In this document: piece after piece, positions 35,468-45,593 of the stretch
How positions within the stretch are numbered: the stretch's first letter is position 1
Layout: the number at the start of each line of letters is the position of its first letter
Origin: Sinorhizobium fredii USDA 257
Lineage (GTDB): Bacteria; Pseudomonadota; Alphaproteobacteria; Rhizobiales; Rhizobiaceae
Length of the DNA stretch: 64,000 bases
Assembly: GCF_000265205.3 (NCBI RefSeq)
Contig: NC_018000.1
Coordinates: forward strand, 1,922,001 to 1,986,000
Reading direction: 5' to 3'
Notes under the pieces: generated by a model
What the model saw: only the letters and a program-made list of their open reading frames with translations
Databases searched by the model: none
What the model was told of the DNA's origin: nothing
Position numbers and translations under genes: made by a program

Positions 35468-36421
35468 TCAGCGTTGGTCGTACCGCACAGGCTCGCCATG
35501 CCAGCCGCTTTTGCGCTTGTTCCAGTAAGTCTCGCGAATCTTCTCGCTAATCGGTCCCGGCCGGTCATTGTTCATGATCCGGCCGTCTATCCGGCTTACG
35601 CCGATCACGCCGCCTGCGGTCGATGTTACAAAAATCTCGTCGGCATCGCGGAACTCTTGGGCTGAGATCTTGCGGGCCTCAACCTTGATGCCAAGCTCCT
35701 CGCAAAGTTCCAGAACGGATCGGCGACTGATGCCCTCGAGCATATTGTGGTCCGGCGTCGCGACGACTCCGTCGACAACGATAAACACGTTGAAACCGGG
35801 GCCCTCTGTGACATTACCGTTCAGGTCGAGCAGAACCGGAAAATCCGCGCCCTTCTCTTCTGCCTCGAACATCGAGATGTTCATGTCACCCCAATGAAAG
35901 TTCTTGGCAGTGGCATCGACGCACTCGTGCGGGATGCGAGGCGTGGACGAGATCATCATATGTATGCCCCGCTCGATCTTTTCGGCGGGAACGAGCGTCG
36001 AGAAAGGCGCCGCGTAGCACGCAAGATAGTTTCTGGCCTTGGCCGGATGCCGGATGCCATGCCCCGCTTGGCCACGCAGGCAGTCCATTGCGACATACGC
36101 ACTACGCAAGCCCGACAATGCCATCAGCTTGTGCAGGATCTCGCGGATCTCCTCGTCGGTTTCCTTTGGCGTAAACCGGTAACGCTCAATCGAGCGACGA
36201 AACCGTGCGATGTGATCGTCAAGCCGGAAAAAGACTCCATCCCATACACTGACGACGTCATAAACTACGTCCGACCGACGGTAAGCCCAGTCTGTCACCG
36301 GGACTCGCGCCTCCGCAATTGGCATGAATTTGCCATCGAGATAAGCCGCGCCTGTAGACCATTGATTAACTTGGCCCTCTTCGGGCTTATCGCGGTAGTC
36401 GACACTGACCATAATTGGCAT
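35468..36421 (-). CDS. Class IV aminotransferase (D-amino acid / branched-chain type)
   Basis: PLP enzyme of fold type IV, 317 aa. The PLP lysine is in DATAKNFHWGDMN, ISMFEAEEKGADFPVLLD and NGNVTEGPGFNVFIV are the hallmark strands, and VTSTAGGVIGVSRIDGR the substrate loop. Starts at 36421 or 36412 are both possible behind AGGAG. D-amino acid aminotransferase is favoured by its nearness to the racemase-like gene, but branched-chain or (R)-amine transaminases share the fold. Confidence 0.88.
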   Translation of the reverse strand: MPIMVSVDYRDKPEEGQVNQWSTGAAYLDGKFMPIAEARVPVTDWAYRRSDVVYDVVSVWDGVFFRLDDHIARFRRSIERYRFTPKETDEEIREILHKLMALSGLRSAYVAMDCLRGQAGHGIRHPAKARNYLACYAAPFSTLVPAEKIERGIHMMISSTPRIPHECVDATAKNFHWGDMNISMFEAEEKGADFPVLLDLNGNVTEGPGFNVFIVVDGVVATPDHNMLEGISRRSVLELCEELGIKVEARKISAQEFRDADEIFVTSTAGGVIGVSRIDGRIMNNDRPGPISEKIRETYWNKRKSGWHGEPVRYDQR

Positions 36422-36730
36422 CCTCTCCTATTCTACACTCGCCGCAAGCTATAATATTCTCCAGACAACAATGGTGCAATTTTACAAACCCGCGACCACC
36501 GATCTGCATATATTACAACATAATTCGCTATTCTTTACGTAAATCCGATGTTAAAACCCACACCCGCATGAACGTATACAAGATGATCGTCGCTAATGTT
36601 CATTTTGAAGCGCATGCGCGGCCACGCCATAGCGGTATTTGACAGTATTATGCTCCATATGTCATAAAGACACGGGCAAAGCGTCCGTATCCAGTTTTAG
36701 CTTTCCCAAGGAAGCTAGTTCCGAGATTGG
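36422..36730. promoter_or_regulatory. AT-rich divergent promoter region
   Basis: About 300 bp between the class IV aminotransferase and the MocR regulator, read in opposite directions. Noticeably AT-rich compared with flanks (for example around 36500-36560), as expected for a shared control region. No gene seen. Confidence 0.5.
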
Positions 36731-38230
36731 ATGCGCGAAAGGTCCAGTTTTTTGCGAAACAGACGGTCCACTTCTCACGCAGTCCGGCTGCCGGTCGATG
36801 CATTTTCGATAGATCGGGAAAGCCGAGAGCCAATTCAGCAACAGATTTATACGGCCCTGCGCGACCTTATTCTGCGGGGGGTGCTGACACCGGGCCTCAA
36901 ACTCCCATCGTCAAGGGAGCTTTCAAGAAACATTTTGGTATCGCGGAACACGGTGGTGCGCGCCTATGAGCAGCTGAACAGTGAGGGATATGTCGAAACG
37001 CGACACGGAGCAAAGACCTATGTTGCGAACATTCCCCCTCCCAGCTCTTCGGTGACGCGGCAAGACATGCCCGAGAAAACCGGTCACGTATCCCGCTTCG
37101 CCCATGCATTCGACACAGAAACCAGAATCAATTTCGATGCTGACCGTTCGGCATTGCGCCCTAGCACGCCGGACATCGCGGTGTTCCCGTTCAAGACGTG
37201 GAACAGGCTTTTAGGCAGACATTTGCTGCATCCGAATGTGGATCTCTTCAACTACAACTACGATCTCGGTTACCCGCCCCTGCAAGAAGCGATTGCAAGA
37301 TATGTCCAGGCTTATCGAGGGGTCGTGTGTGAACCTCGGCAAGTTGTCGTCACGAACGGCGCGCAGGCGGCGCTCGATCTGTTGTCACGCATTCTGTTGG
37401 AGGATGGAGATGTCGTTTGGATGGAGGAGCCGGGTTACGTCAACGCCAGGCTGGTATTCAGCGCAGCAGGCGCCGAGATTGAACCGCTGCATGTCTCCGA
37501 AGAGGGCTGGGAGCTTCAAAGCGTACCTCACGGCAACGTTCGGCTGATCTATACGACGCCCTCCTGTCAGCACCCCCTCGGATTGAGTATGCGTGTCGAA
37601 CAGCGATTGCGCTTGCTTGAAATTGCCAATCGAAATGCTGCATGGATCATCGAAGATGACTTCGACAGCGAGTATCGGTTGTTCGGCAGATCGATTCCAG
37701 CAATGCAGGGGAATGATAATTTTGGACTCACGATATACGTGGGTACTTTTGCAAAAACGTTGTTTCCCGCAATCCGAGTCGGGTTCATGGTCGTGCCGCA
37801 GTCAATTTGCGAACAAGTCAAGCGAGCTGCCCTCTATTGCGGCCAGCAGGTCAGTTTGCCACTGCAAGCCACGCTCAGCGATTTCATCATGAACGGACAT
37901 TTCGCTAGTCACTTGCGTCGCACAAGGCGCCTGTACGCTGAACGACGCGAGGCATTTCTGAACTTTGGCCAAAAATATCTAAGCGAGTGGATGGAACCTT
38001 TTGAGGCCGACGTTGGGATACAGATCGCATTCCGTTTCAAGCGCCCTCTCGACGATGTCGCAATCGCCAGCAAGGCGAATGATGTGAAGCTGAATGTGAT
38101 TCCACTTTCAAGATATTACTATCGCGAACCCGTTCGCGGCCTGTTACTGGGTTACGCTGCAATCGACGAACGCGCAATGCAATCCCACTTGGCGCTGCTT
38201 GCGGAAGTAATTGAAAAACAAGCTTCCTAA
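36731..38230 (+). CDS. MocR-type regulator (GntR helix-turn-helix fused to aminotransferase domain)
   Basis: 499 aa. N-terminal GntR winged helix at about residues 25-95 (GLKLPSSRELSRNILVSRNTVVRAYEQL) joined to a fold-type I aminotransferase-like domain with the PLP lysine in YVGTFAKTLFPAIRVGF. MocR proteins sense PLP and amino compounds and regulate linked genes. The start is uncertain: ATG at 36731 has a weak ribosome site, while TTG at 36752 lies about 8 nt after GAAAGG. If the TTG is used, the GGTCCA boxes at 36741 and 36765 straddle the start, as in an autoregulated gene. Likely targets are the divergent aminotransferase and racemase-like genes. Confidence 0.9.
   Translation: MRERSSFLRNRRSTSHAVRLPVDAFSIDRESREPIQQQIYTALRDLILRGVLTPGLKLPSSRELSRNILVSRNTVVRAYEQLNSEGYVETRHGAKTYVANIPPPSSSVTRQDMPEKTGHVSRFAHAFDTETRINFDADRSALRPSTPDIAVFPFKTWNRLLGRHLLHPNVDLFNYNYDLGYPPLQEAIARYVQAYRGVVCEPRQVVVTNGAQAALDLLSRILLEDGDVVWMEEPGYVNARLVFSAAGAEIEPLHVSEEGWELQSVPHGNVRLIYTTPSCQHPLGLSMRVEQRLRLLEIANRNAAWIIEDDFDSEYRLFGRSIPAMQGNDNFGLTIYVGTFAKTLFPAIRVGFMVVPQSICEQVKRAALYCGQQVSLPLQATLSDFIMNGHFASHLRRTRRLYAERREAFLNFGQKYLSEWMEPFEADVGIQIAFRFKRPLDDVAIASKANDVKLNVIPLSRYYYREPVRGLLLGYAAIDERAMQSHLALLAEVIEKQAS
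36741..36770 (+). promoter_or_regulatory. Paired GGTCCA direct repeat, possible MocR site
   Basis: GGTCCA at 36741 and 36765, in direct orientation with starts 24 bp apart. Direct repeats about two helix turns apart are typical of MocR operators. It overlaps the first codons of the regulator if the upstream ATG is used. Confidence 0.4.
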
Positions 38231-38288
38231 TGGCGTACAGATTGCCGCGCGATATGCGAATCCAGTGTCGCGCTGGGCCAAGCCAACG

Positions 38289-38765
38289 TTAACATTTGTT
38301 CCGCCGGCGCGTTTTTGGTTTCGTCGCAAGCACGTTGCGTATCGCAAAGCTAGAATGGATCCTTGAAACTCCTGGCAGGGTCGACAGTATCTCCTTGTGG
38401 ATACGCTCGAACTCGTCCGCATTAGCGACCTCGACGCGCAGGAGATAGTCCGAACCTCCGGTCATCAAAAAACACTCACGGATTTCCGGATGCTTGCGCA
38501 CCGCAGCCTCGAAGCGATCGAGGTGATCTTCTGTCTGCCGTTCCAGCGTGATGTTGATGATGACGGCAATAGTTGTCTCGACATTCGCCGACTCCACCAG
38601 TGCCGTATAACCGCGGATGACACCGGACTGCTCCATCAGCCTGATGCGCCGTAAGCAAGCGGACGGAGAAAGCCCGACGTCAGCCGCCAGGCTTGCATTG
38701 CTCCTGCGCGCATCGAGCCGCAGCAGTCGAAGAATATTGCGGTCAATCGCGTCAAGCGCAGCCAT
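38289..38765 (-). CDS. Lrp/AsnC-family regulator of alanine use
   Basis: 158 aa. N-terminal helix-turn-helix DAIDRNILRLLRLDARRSNA and SLAADVGLSPSACLRRIRLM, then a RAM ligand domain. Divergent from dadX with a 125-bp spacer, the usual place of the alanine-responsive activator of dadA/dadX in proteobacteria (DadR). Convergent with the MocR gene. The DadR role follows from context. Confidence 0.9.
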   Translation of the reverse strand: MAALDAIDRNILRLLRLDARRSNASLAADVGLSPSACLRRIRLMEQSGVIRGYTALVESANVETTIAVIINITLERQTEDHLDRFEAAVRKHPEIRECFLMTGGSDYLLRVEVANADEFERIHKEILSTLPGVSRIHSSFAIRNVLATKPKTRRRNKC

Positions 38766-38890
38766 TGCAGATCATTCCTTTTGTTCGCTGTTTCTTTCAT
38801 AGTTCATGGATCTACGCAATAATCGATCAACCTTTCTCCGGAAATTTGACGATCATTTCACTAGGTTCCCCCAATAATTGGAGACCGGGA

Positions 38891-40024
38891 ATGGACAGCG
38901 CGAGTCAGGATTACAAGCAAACCAGAACGACCGGCTTGGGCGGCGCGTCGGGCTACCTGACGATCGACCTCAGAGCCCTCGCCCGCAACTATGAGAAACT
39001 GGCTGCCGAGGTTGCACCCGCGCGCGCAGCGGCTGTCGTCAAGGCCAACGCCTATGGGCTCGGCGCTGATCGGGTCGCCACGAAGCTCTATGAGCACGGC
39101 TGCCGCCATTTCTTCGTCGCTCAGTTCCTGGAAGCCCTGCACCTGCGCCCATTTCTCGCTGCCGACGCCACGATCTTTGTCCTGAATGGCCTTCAACCTG
39201 GCAATGAGGTCGCCTGGGCCTGGGACGGCATCGTTCCGGTCATCAACTCGCTGGAACAATGGCAGCAGTGGGCCCGAGCCGCCCAAGCACTCGGGCGCGG
39301 GCTGCCTGCGGTGCTGCAATTCGACACCGGGATGTCGCGCCTTGGCGTGCCGCCGGAAGAACGGGCGGCCCTTGCCGGCCTGCTGAGAGCAAGTGACGGG
39401 ATCGATGTCCTGTCCATCATGAGCCATCTCGCCTCCGCCGATGATAGCGCGAGCGAGCAGAACGGCGACCAGCTTGCCGAGTTGAACCGCATCGCGGCGG
39501 ATTTCCCCGAATTCGATTTATGCTTCGCCAATTCGGGCGGTGTCTTCCTCGGCGAGGCCTATCATGGCGTGCTCGCTCGCCCCGGCATCGCGCTCTATGG
39601 TGGCGCGCCGACAGTTGGCATGCCGAACCCCATGGAACCGGTTGTGCAACTTGATGTCGCCGTGGTGCAGACGCGCACGGTGCCAGCCGGCACGCGTGTC
39701 GGCTATGGCGGCGCGCATATCACGACGGGAGAAACCCGCCTCGCAACCATCGCCGCCGGTTATGCGGATGGCCTTCCGCGCAGCCTGAGCGACCGGGGCG
39801 CGGTTTATTGCAACGGCATCCGCCTGCCGATCCTCGGCCGAGTGTCTATGGACAGTATCACCGTCAACATCTCGGCCCTGCCGGAAGACCGCCTGCGCCT
39901 CGGTAGCCTCGTGGAAGTCATAGGGCCCAACCAAACGCTCGAGGACGTCGCTCGCGACGCCGGCACCATTTCCTATGAAATCCTGACCGGTCTCGGCCAT
40001 CGCTATGAACGGCGATACCGCTGA
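38891..40024 (+). CDS. dadX: Catabolic alanine racemase
   Basis: Interconverts L- and D-alanine, feeding the D-amino acid dehydrogenase next door. 377 aa, PLP fold type III. PLP lysine in AVVKANAYGLGADRV near residue 56, catalytic Tyr in RVGYGGAHIT, and GRVSMDSITVNIS. The ATG at 38891 follows GGAG and matches the usual start of the barrel domain about 25 residues on; earlier codons would run through the control region. 27 bp before dadA. Confidence 0.93.
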   Translation: MDSASQDYKQTRTTGLGGASGYLTIDLRALARNYEKLAAEVAPARAAAVVKANAYGLGADRVATKLYEHGCRHFFVAQFLEALHLRPFLAADATIFVLNGLQPGNEVAWAWDGIVPVINSLEQWQQWARAAQALGRGLPAVLQFDTGMSRLGVPPEERAALAGLLRASDGIDVLSIMSHLASADDSASEQNGDQLAELNRIAADFPEFDLCFANSGGVFLGEAYHGVLARPGIALYGGAPTVGMPNPMEPVVQLDVAVVQTRTVPAGTRVGYGGAHITTGETRLATIAAGYADGLPRSLSDRGAVYCNGIRLPILGRVSMDSITVNISALPEDRLRLGSLVEVIGPNQTLEDVARDAGTISYEILTGLGHRYERRYR

Positions 40025-40051
40025 ACCCATCTTTCTTCCAGTGAGGACATC

Positions 40052-41302
40052 ATGAAAGTTATCGTTCTCGGCGCCGGCATCGTCGGTGTCACGTCGGCCT
40101 ATCAACTTGCCAAAACCGGGCACGAGGTGACCGTCATCGACCGCCAGCAGGGGGCGGCGCTGGAGACGAGCTTTGCCAATGCAGGCGAAGTCTCCTTCGG
40201 CTACTGCTCACCCTGGGCCGCGCCCGGTATACCGATGAAGGCAATGAAATGGCTGTTTATGGAGCACGCACCACTGATCCTGCGCCCCAAAGTCGATGTC
40301 GCAATGTTGTGCTGGCTGGTGAAGATGTTTTCGAACTGCACATCCAACCGCTATTCCATCAACAAGAGCCGCATGCTGCGCCTTGCCGCCTACAGCCGCG
40401 TCTCGCTCGCCGAGTTGCGCGCCGAGACCGGCATAACATATGACGAGCGCATGCAGGGCACGCTGCAACTGTTCCGCACGCAGCGGCAGCTCGACGCTTC
40501 CGGCAAGGACGTCAAGGCGCTCGCCGCCGACGGCATTCCCTATGAAGTTCTCGATCGAGACGGCTGCGTCCGCGTCGAGCCGGCACTGAAACATGTGCGG
40601 GACAAGATCGCAGGCGGCCTACTGACGCCGAAGGACGAGACCGGCGACTGCTTCAAATTTACGAATGCACTCGCAAAGAAGGCGGAAGAACTCGGCGTGC
40701 ATTTTGCCTATGGCACCGAGATCAAGGGACTGGACGTCGAGGCCGGTCGGGTGTGCGGCGTCGTTTCCAACAAGGGAAAGCTCGTCGCTGATGCAGTGGT
40801 CGTCGCCCTCGGCAGCTATTCGCCGCTGCTGGTACGACGGTTCGGCATCCGCCTGCCAGTCTATCCGGTCAAGGGCTATTCGCTGACTATCCCGATTACC
40901 GATGCCTCGCGCGCTCCGGAATCGACGGTGATGGACGAGACCTACAAGATCGCCATCACGCGCCTCGGCGACCGTATCCGTGTAGGCGGCATGGCGGAAA
41001 TCTCCGGTTACACCAATGATCTCGGCCAAGCCCGCCGCCGCACACTCGAACATTCCGTAACCGACCTATTTCCCGGCGGCGATGCTGCCAAGGCCTCGTT
41101 CTGGTCGGGTCTGCGCCCCATGACGCCGGACGGCACGCCGGTCATCGGTCCGACGAAGATTGCCGGCCTCTTCCTCAACACCGGCCACGGCACGCTCGGC
41201 TGGACGATGAGCTCAGGTTCGGCCCGCGTAATCGCCGACCTCGTCTCCAGCCGCAAGCCCGAGATCGACGCAACGGATCTCGCAGTCGCCCGCTACACCT
41301 GA
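40052..41302 (+). CDS. dadA: D-amino acid dehydrogenase small subunit
   Basis: FAD enzyme that oxidises D-alanine and other D-amino acids to keto acids, passing electrons to the respiratory chain; peripheral membrane. 416 aa. N-terminal dinucleotide-binding [37 protein letters not shown], and near the C terminus [14 protein letters not shown] and [17 protein letters not shown] are DadA hallmarks. GAGGA precedes the ATG. Confidence 0.95.
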   Translation: MKVIVLGAGIVGVTSAYQLAKTGHEVTVIDRQQGAALETSFANAGEVSFGYCSPWAAPGIPMKAMKWLFMEHAPLILRPKVDVAMLCWLVKMFSNCTSNRYSINKSRMLRLAAYSRVSLAELRAETGITYDERMQGTLQLFRTQRQLDASGKDVKALAADGIPYEVLDRDGCVRVEPALKHVRDKIAGGLLTPKDETGDCFKFTNALAKKAEELGVHFAYGTEIKGLDVEAGRVCGVVSNKGKLVADAVVVALGSYSPLLVRRFGIRLPVYPVKGYSLTIPITDASRAPESTVMDETYKIAITRLGDRIRVGGMAEISGYTNDLGQARRRTLEHSVTDLFPGGDAAKASFWSGLRPMTPDGTPVIGPTKIAGLFLNTGHGTLGWTMSSGSARVIADLVSSRKPEIDATDLAVARYT

Positions 41303-41470
41303 CACATCTTCACTCCACCACACGGGAGTCAACTGGTCGTGTCCGGCCAGCTTCCGATCCGCCAATCGCACCTGCCCAACGATGCGTTCACCTTGCAGCC
41401 ATCGCCCAAAAACCGGCTCGGTGGTAAGCAGTTCGTCCGCTACGGAACCACCGCAACCCCCACCCGAAGC

Positions 41471-41502
41471 AACAAAAAACCCGCCGAAAAACTGACGGGT
41501 TT
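41471..41502 (-). terminator. Rho-independent terminator of ribB
   Basis: Leftward transcript: AAACCCG, loop, CGGGTTT followed by TTTTG. Stem of 7 bp including the A/T closing pairs and a T tract. It lies about 65 bp past the ribB stop, beyond the CT microsatellite. Confidence 0.65.
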
Positions 41503-41525
41503 GTCGGTGATCTGGAGAGGCATCG

Positions 41526-41559
<34 letters not shown>

Positions 41560-41567
41560 TCCTCGAC

Positions 41568-42200
41568 TCAGGCAGCATCTGCAGCGTCGGCCGACTGCTC
41601 TTCGACGAACTTGATCAAATCCTTAATGGTGATCAACGGCATCCCGTGCGTCTCGGCGAAGACAATAAGCTCCGGAAGCCTTGCCATCGTTCCATCGTCA
41701 TTGGCGACTTCGCAGATCACTCCCGAAGGGGCTTTCCCGGCAAGACGCGCAAGCTCGATTGCAGCCTCCGTGTGTCCCGGACGGCCGAGCACACCGTTTG
41801 GGTGGGCCCTGAGGGGAAATATGTGGCCCGGTCGTGCGAATTCCGCCGGTTGGGCGGCGGGATCCACCAGCGCCTTGACCGTCGCTGCGCGGTCGGCGGC
41901 GGAAATGCCAGTGGTGGTTCCGGGCAGGTAGTCTACGGAAACCGTGAAGGCCGTCTTGTGCAGTTCGGTGTTCTGCGGAACCATCAGCGGGATCTCAAGC
42001 GCATCGAGTCGCCTGCCCTCCATCGCCACGCAGATAAGTCCGCGGGCATGTTTCATCATGAACGCGATCGTCTCTGGCGTCACTGCCTCAGAGGCGACGA
42101 TAATATCGCCCTCGTTCTCACGATCCTCGTCGTCCACCGCAACTATCATGCCGCCGCGCGCCAGGACCGCTATTGCGTCTTCAATTTTTGAGATTGCCAT
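41568..42200 (-). CDS. ribB: 3,4-dihydroxy-2-butanone-4-phosphate synthase
   Basis: Makes the four-carbon precursor of riboflavin from ribulose 5-phosphate. 210 aa, RibB domain alone (no GTP cyclohydrolase II fused). Motifs: VDDEDRENEGDIIVAS, MKHARGLICVAM, HTEAAIELARLAG and GVICEVANDDGTMAR. AAAGG precedes the ATG at 42200. An FMN riboswitch lies upstream, which independently confirms the riboflavin role and means translation or transcription falls when FMN is abundant. A lone riboswitch-controlled ribB beside catabolic genes suggests an extra copy that supplies flavin under demand. Confidence 0.95.
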   Translation of the reverse strand: MAISKIEDAIAVLARGGMIVAVDDEDRENEGDIIVASEAVTPETIAFMMKHARGLICVAMEGRRLDALEIPLMVPQNTELHKTAFTVSVDYLPGTTTGISAADRAATVKALVDPAAQPAEFARPGHIFPLRAHPNGVLGRPGHTEAAIELARLAGKAPSGVICEVANDDGTMARLPELIVFAETHGMPLITIKDLIKFVEEQSADAADAA

Positions 42201-42291
42201 TTCATGCCTTTCAAGGGTTGCCGTTATCGGCGTCTCAATCCCTTGGGCGAACAGGCCCACAGCCGCCATGTCAGGGGCGGTTTTGCAGACA

Positions 42292-42433
42292 TGTTCTCTT
42301 CCATCCGGACTATACCGTCGGCCCCGGCATCGCACCGGGTCTGCTGACCTTCCACCTTGGAGTGGAAGCGCTCGCGGGCTCCAGGAAATTCCTGATACCG
42401 CCGGTGGGGAATCTCACCCCGCCCCGAGAACGT
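42292..42433 (-). ncRNA. FMN riboswitch (RFN element)
   Basis: On the leftward strand the conserved blocks appear in order: GTTCTCGGGGCGGGGTGAGA, TTCCCCACCGGCGGTA, GCCCGCGAGCGC, the variable stem, GGTCAGCAGACCCGGTG, GATGCCGGGGCCGACGGT, and ATAGTCCGGATGGAAGAGAA. All paired regions of the FMN aptamer can be traced. It sits about 90 bp before the ribB ATG. Confidence 0.96.
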
Positions 42434-42824
42434 TATTCAGATAATCAGGGGCCCGTTCCAATTTCAAGAAGAAATCCGTCATGAATCTGTCCGAATGCGC
42501 AAAGGCATTCTAAAAGTTGCTTGAACGCCATTGCATTATTGGTCGGCCGGCAATTGTGAACCCTGCGTGCTCCACCGGTCCGAAGCTTTTGCCGCCCTGC
42601 CGCAGTCATCGTTGACGCTGCTGGCATTGTCACATTGCCGACGAGACACAGCCTGGCCTTCCTCCGCTTGAATGCCTCCGACGATAAAGCTCGTGCGATC
42701 GCTTGCGGAATGCGCAGACGCACCAACTGCCGGTGCCACCTGTGATCGCAACTATTCTATCGAGCGAGACCGTGAGCGAAGCTGTTAAAGCCTCGCTCCG
42801 GCCATGTTGGTGCCGTCCAGTGGC
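42434..42824. other. Intergenic region between the FMN riboswitch and tal
   Basis: About 390 bp. The ribB promoter must lie next to 42440-42500. Past the tal stop (about 42775-42805) a GAGCGA...TCGCTC hairpin without a T tract could end the tkt-tal transcript. No gene seen. Confidence 0.4.
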
Positions 42825-43478
42825 TTACACAATCGACTGACCGGTGGCGGCCCAGTCCTTTGTGAACTGCTCAAGCCCCTTGTCTGTCAGCACATGGTTG
42901 GCAAGACCCTTGATGACATTCGCAGGGATCGTCGCGACATCTGCGCCCGCCAAGGCGGCGTCCTTGACGTGGTTGGCAGATCGGATCGACGCAGCAAGGA
43001 TCTGGGTCTCAAAATTATAGTTGTCGTAAATCTGACGGATGTCGCGGATCAGCTCCATGCCGTCAGTGTTGATGTCATCAAGGCGACCAACGAACGGGGA
43101 GATGTAGGTAGCTCCGGCCTTGGCGGCGAGAAGCGCCTGGTTTGCCGAGAAGCAGAGGGTTACGTTGGTACGAATGCCCTTCTGGGAGAAGTGCCTGCAC
43201 GCCTTTAGACCATCAAGGGTCAGCGGAAGCTTGATCACGACGTTTGTGGCGATTTTGGCAAGCAGCTCGCCTTCGTTGACCATGCCCTCAAAATGCGTCG
43301 AAGCAACCTCCGCAGAAACAGGTCCGTCGACGATCGAGCAAATTTCCGCAATGACTTCCTTGAAGTCCCGGCCAGACTTGGCGATCAGGGATGGATTGGT
43401 CGTCACCCCATCCAGGAGACCGTAGTCGTTCAGTTCCTTGATCTCGGCAACAACGGCGGTGTCTACGAAAAACTGCAT
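42825..43478 (-). CDS. tal: Transaldolase, short (TalC/MipB) type
   Basis: Transfers a three-carbon unit between sedoheptulose 7-phosphate and glyceraldehyde 3-phosphate. 217 aa, the short family. [14 protein letters not shown], the Schiff-base Lys in [38 protein letters not shown] and [12 protein letters not shown] match. It overlaps the tkt stop by one base (TAATG) with GGAG upstream. Last gene of the leftward sugar operon. Fructose-6-phosphate aldolase shares the fold and cannot be fully excluded. Confidence 0.93.
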   Translation of the reverse strand: MQFFVDTAVVAEIKELNDYGLLDGVTTNPSLIAKSGRDFKEVIAEICSIVDGPVSAEVASTHFEGMVNEGELLAKIATNVVIKLPLTLDGLKACRHFSQKGIRTNVTLCFSANQALLAAKAGATYISPFVGRLDDINTDGMELIRDIRQIYDNYNFETQILAASIRSANHVKDAALAGADVATIPANVIKGLANHVLTDKGLEQFTKDWAATGQSIV

Positions 43479-45505
43479 TAGATATTCTCCTTGCTGGCCA
43501 TAACGGCCTTTGCCCTCGCCACGATGGCATCTTTGGTAATTCCGAACTCGGCGTAGAGCCGTTCCGCGGGAGCGGAGGCTCCAAATCCAGACATGCCGAT
43601 GACGTCATCTTCGGAGGCGACGTAGCGCGTCCATCCGAACTTCCCTGCCGCCTCGACGCCCAGGCGCGGCGCGCTACCGAGAACCTCGGCCTGGTATGCT
43701 CGCGGCATCTGGTCGAAGAGTTGCCAGGATGGCATCGACACGACAGCGACCGAATAGCCTTGGCGATGCAGCTCCTCGGAAGCCTCAACCGCAAGCGCGA
43801 CCTCAGTGCCGGTAGCGATGATTGTGACGTCGCGACCTTTCCCAAAGTGCCGAATGACGTAAGCGCCCTTTGCGCTGAGGTTTTCGTTGGAAGAGTCCAG
43901 TCTGAGCTGCGGCACGTCCTGGCGCGAGAGAGCGAGCAACGTAGGGACGTGGCGAATGCGGATCGCAATCTCCCAGGCCTCCAGCGTTTCCACCGTATCG
44001 GCCGGGCGCATAACATTGAGGCCGGGGATAGCTCGCAAGGATGCCAGGTGTTCGACCGGCTGGTGAGTTGGACCATCTTCGCCAAGACCGATGGAATCGT
44101 GGGTCATGACGTAGATGACGCCGAGCTTCATCAGCGCAGAGAGACGGATGGCATTGCGGGCGTAATCGGAGAACATCAAAAATGTGCCGCCGTACGGAAT
44201 AAGTCCGCCATGAACGCAAAGGCCGTTCATTGCCGCCGCCATCGCGAACTCGCGGACACCGTAGCCAATGTACCGACCAGCCGCCTCGCGAGTGTATTGT
44301 GTATCAACTGCCTTCACGCGGGTGAGGTTCGAACCGGTCAAGTCGGCCGAGCCGCCGATCATTTCAGGGACGCTTCCGGCTAGCGCCTCCAAGGCCATCT
44401 GGCTGGCCTTGCGGGTGGCAGCCTTCTTGGGTTCGGCGAAGAGATCGGCTCGCGCCTTTTCGATCGCGCTGTCAAAACCCTGCGGCAGCTTTCCTTCCAC
44501 TCTCCGGGTGAACTCCGATTTGAGGTCGTGCGGTTTTGAGTGAAGCAGTTCTTCCCATGCCTGGCGCTCTTCGCGTCCGCGTTGGCCGACAGCTCTCCAC
44601 TGGTTAGCGAGGTTCTCCGGAATTTCGAACGGAGCCTCGCGCCAACCAATCACTTCCTTCGTCGTCGCAGCTTCGGCGCTTCCAAGTGGGGAACCGTGGA
44701 CAGCGTAAGTTCCTGCCTTGTTGGGTGATCCGAACCCGATCACAGTCTTTGCCGCAATCAGAGACGGCTTGCTCGTCTCCGCCTTTGCCTTCTGCAGCGC
44801 GGCATCAAGAGCGTGTGAGTCATGACCGTCACAGGACTGTACATGCCAACCACATGCCGCGAACCGAGCAGGAATATCTTCGGAGAAGCTAACCGAGGTA
44901 GGTCCATCAATCGTTATCTGATTATCGTCGTAGATGACAATCAGCTTGCCGAGACCAAGGTGCCCGGCGAGCGAGATCGCCTCCTGACCAATCCCCTCTT
45001 GAAGGCAGCCGTCGCCTACGAAGACATAGGTGCGGTGGTTGACCAGATCGTCGCCAAACTCGGCCGCCAAGCGCTTTTCGGCAAGCGCCATGCCGACGGC
45101 CGTCGCGATCCCCTGCCCCAGTGGCCCGGTTGTCGTTTCGACGCCCTTGGCATGACCATATTCTGGATGCCCCGCCGTGATTGATCCCCATTGACGGAAG
45201 TTGCGAATTTCCTCGATGGTCATGTCCTCATAGCCGGTGAGATGTAGCAGGCCGTAGAGCAACATCGATGCGTGGCCATTAGACAGGACGAAACGGTCTC
45301 TGTTCGGCCAATCCGGAGCGCTGGCGTCAAATCGCAGATGTTTCCTGAACAGTACCGTTGCGGCATCGGCCATTCCCATGGGAGCACCCGGGTGACCTGA
45401 CTTTGCCGCTTCGACAGCATCGATAGCCAAAGCGCGTATGCAGTTGGCCAGCGCGAAATTCTCGGGATCGATTTTCGCCTTCTCGGCGACCAATGAGACA
45501 GACAT
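43478..45505 (-). CDS. tkt: Transketolase, full length
   Basis: Thiamine diphosphate enzyme moving two-carbon ketol units in the pentose phosphate pathway. 675 aa, complete. [11 protein letters not shown] and GHPEYG hold catalytic His residues, [20 protein letters not shown] is the ThDP/metal motif, and [19 protein letters not shown] the C-terminal activation region. GGAGAATCT precedes the ATG. It sits between tpiA and tal in the leftward operon. The window also encodes a split transketolase at 50922-52699, so two distinct ones are present. Confidence 0.95.
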   Translation of the reverse strand: MSVSLVAEKAKIDPENFALANCIRALAIDAVEAAKSGHPGAPMGMADAATVLFRKHLRFDASAPDWPNRDRFVLSNGHASMLLYGLLHLTGYEDMTIEEIRNFRQWGSITAGHPEYGHAKGVETTTGPLGQGIATAVGMALAEKRLAAEFGDDLVNHRTYVFVGDGCLQEGIGQEAISLAGHLGLGKLIVIYDDNQITIDGPTSVSFSEDIPARFAACGWHVQSCDGHDSHALDAALQKAKAETSKPSLIAAKTVIGFGSPNKAGTYAVHGSPLGSAEAATTKEVIGWREAPFEIPENLANQWRAVGQRGREERQAWEELLHSKPHDLKSEFTRRVEGKLPQGFDSAIEKARADLFAEPKKAATRKASQMALEALAGSVPEMIGGSADLTGSNLTRVKAVDTQYTREAAGRYIGYGVREFAMAAAMNGLCVHGGLIPYGGTFLMFSDYARNAIRLSALMKLGVIYVMTHDSIGLGEDGPTHQPVEHLASLRAIPGLNVMRPADTVETLEAWEIAIRIRHVPTLLALSRQDVPQLRLDSSNENLSAKGAYVIRHFGKGRDVTIIATGTEVALAVEASEELHRQGYSVAVVSMPSWQLFDQMPRAYQAEVLGSAPRLGVEAAGKFGWTRYVASEDDVIGMSGFGASAPAERLYAEFGITKDAIVARAKAVMASKENI

Positions 45506-45593
45506 AGATTCTCCGTTTGCTAACCAGACGGCTGCATCGATTTGCGGCTAGTAAGGATTTTTGCCCGGATTGAACGGGCATCCGGTTGAATCG

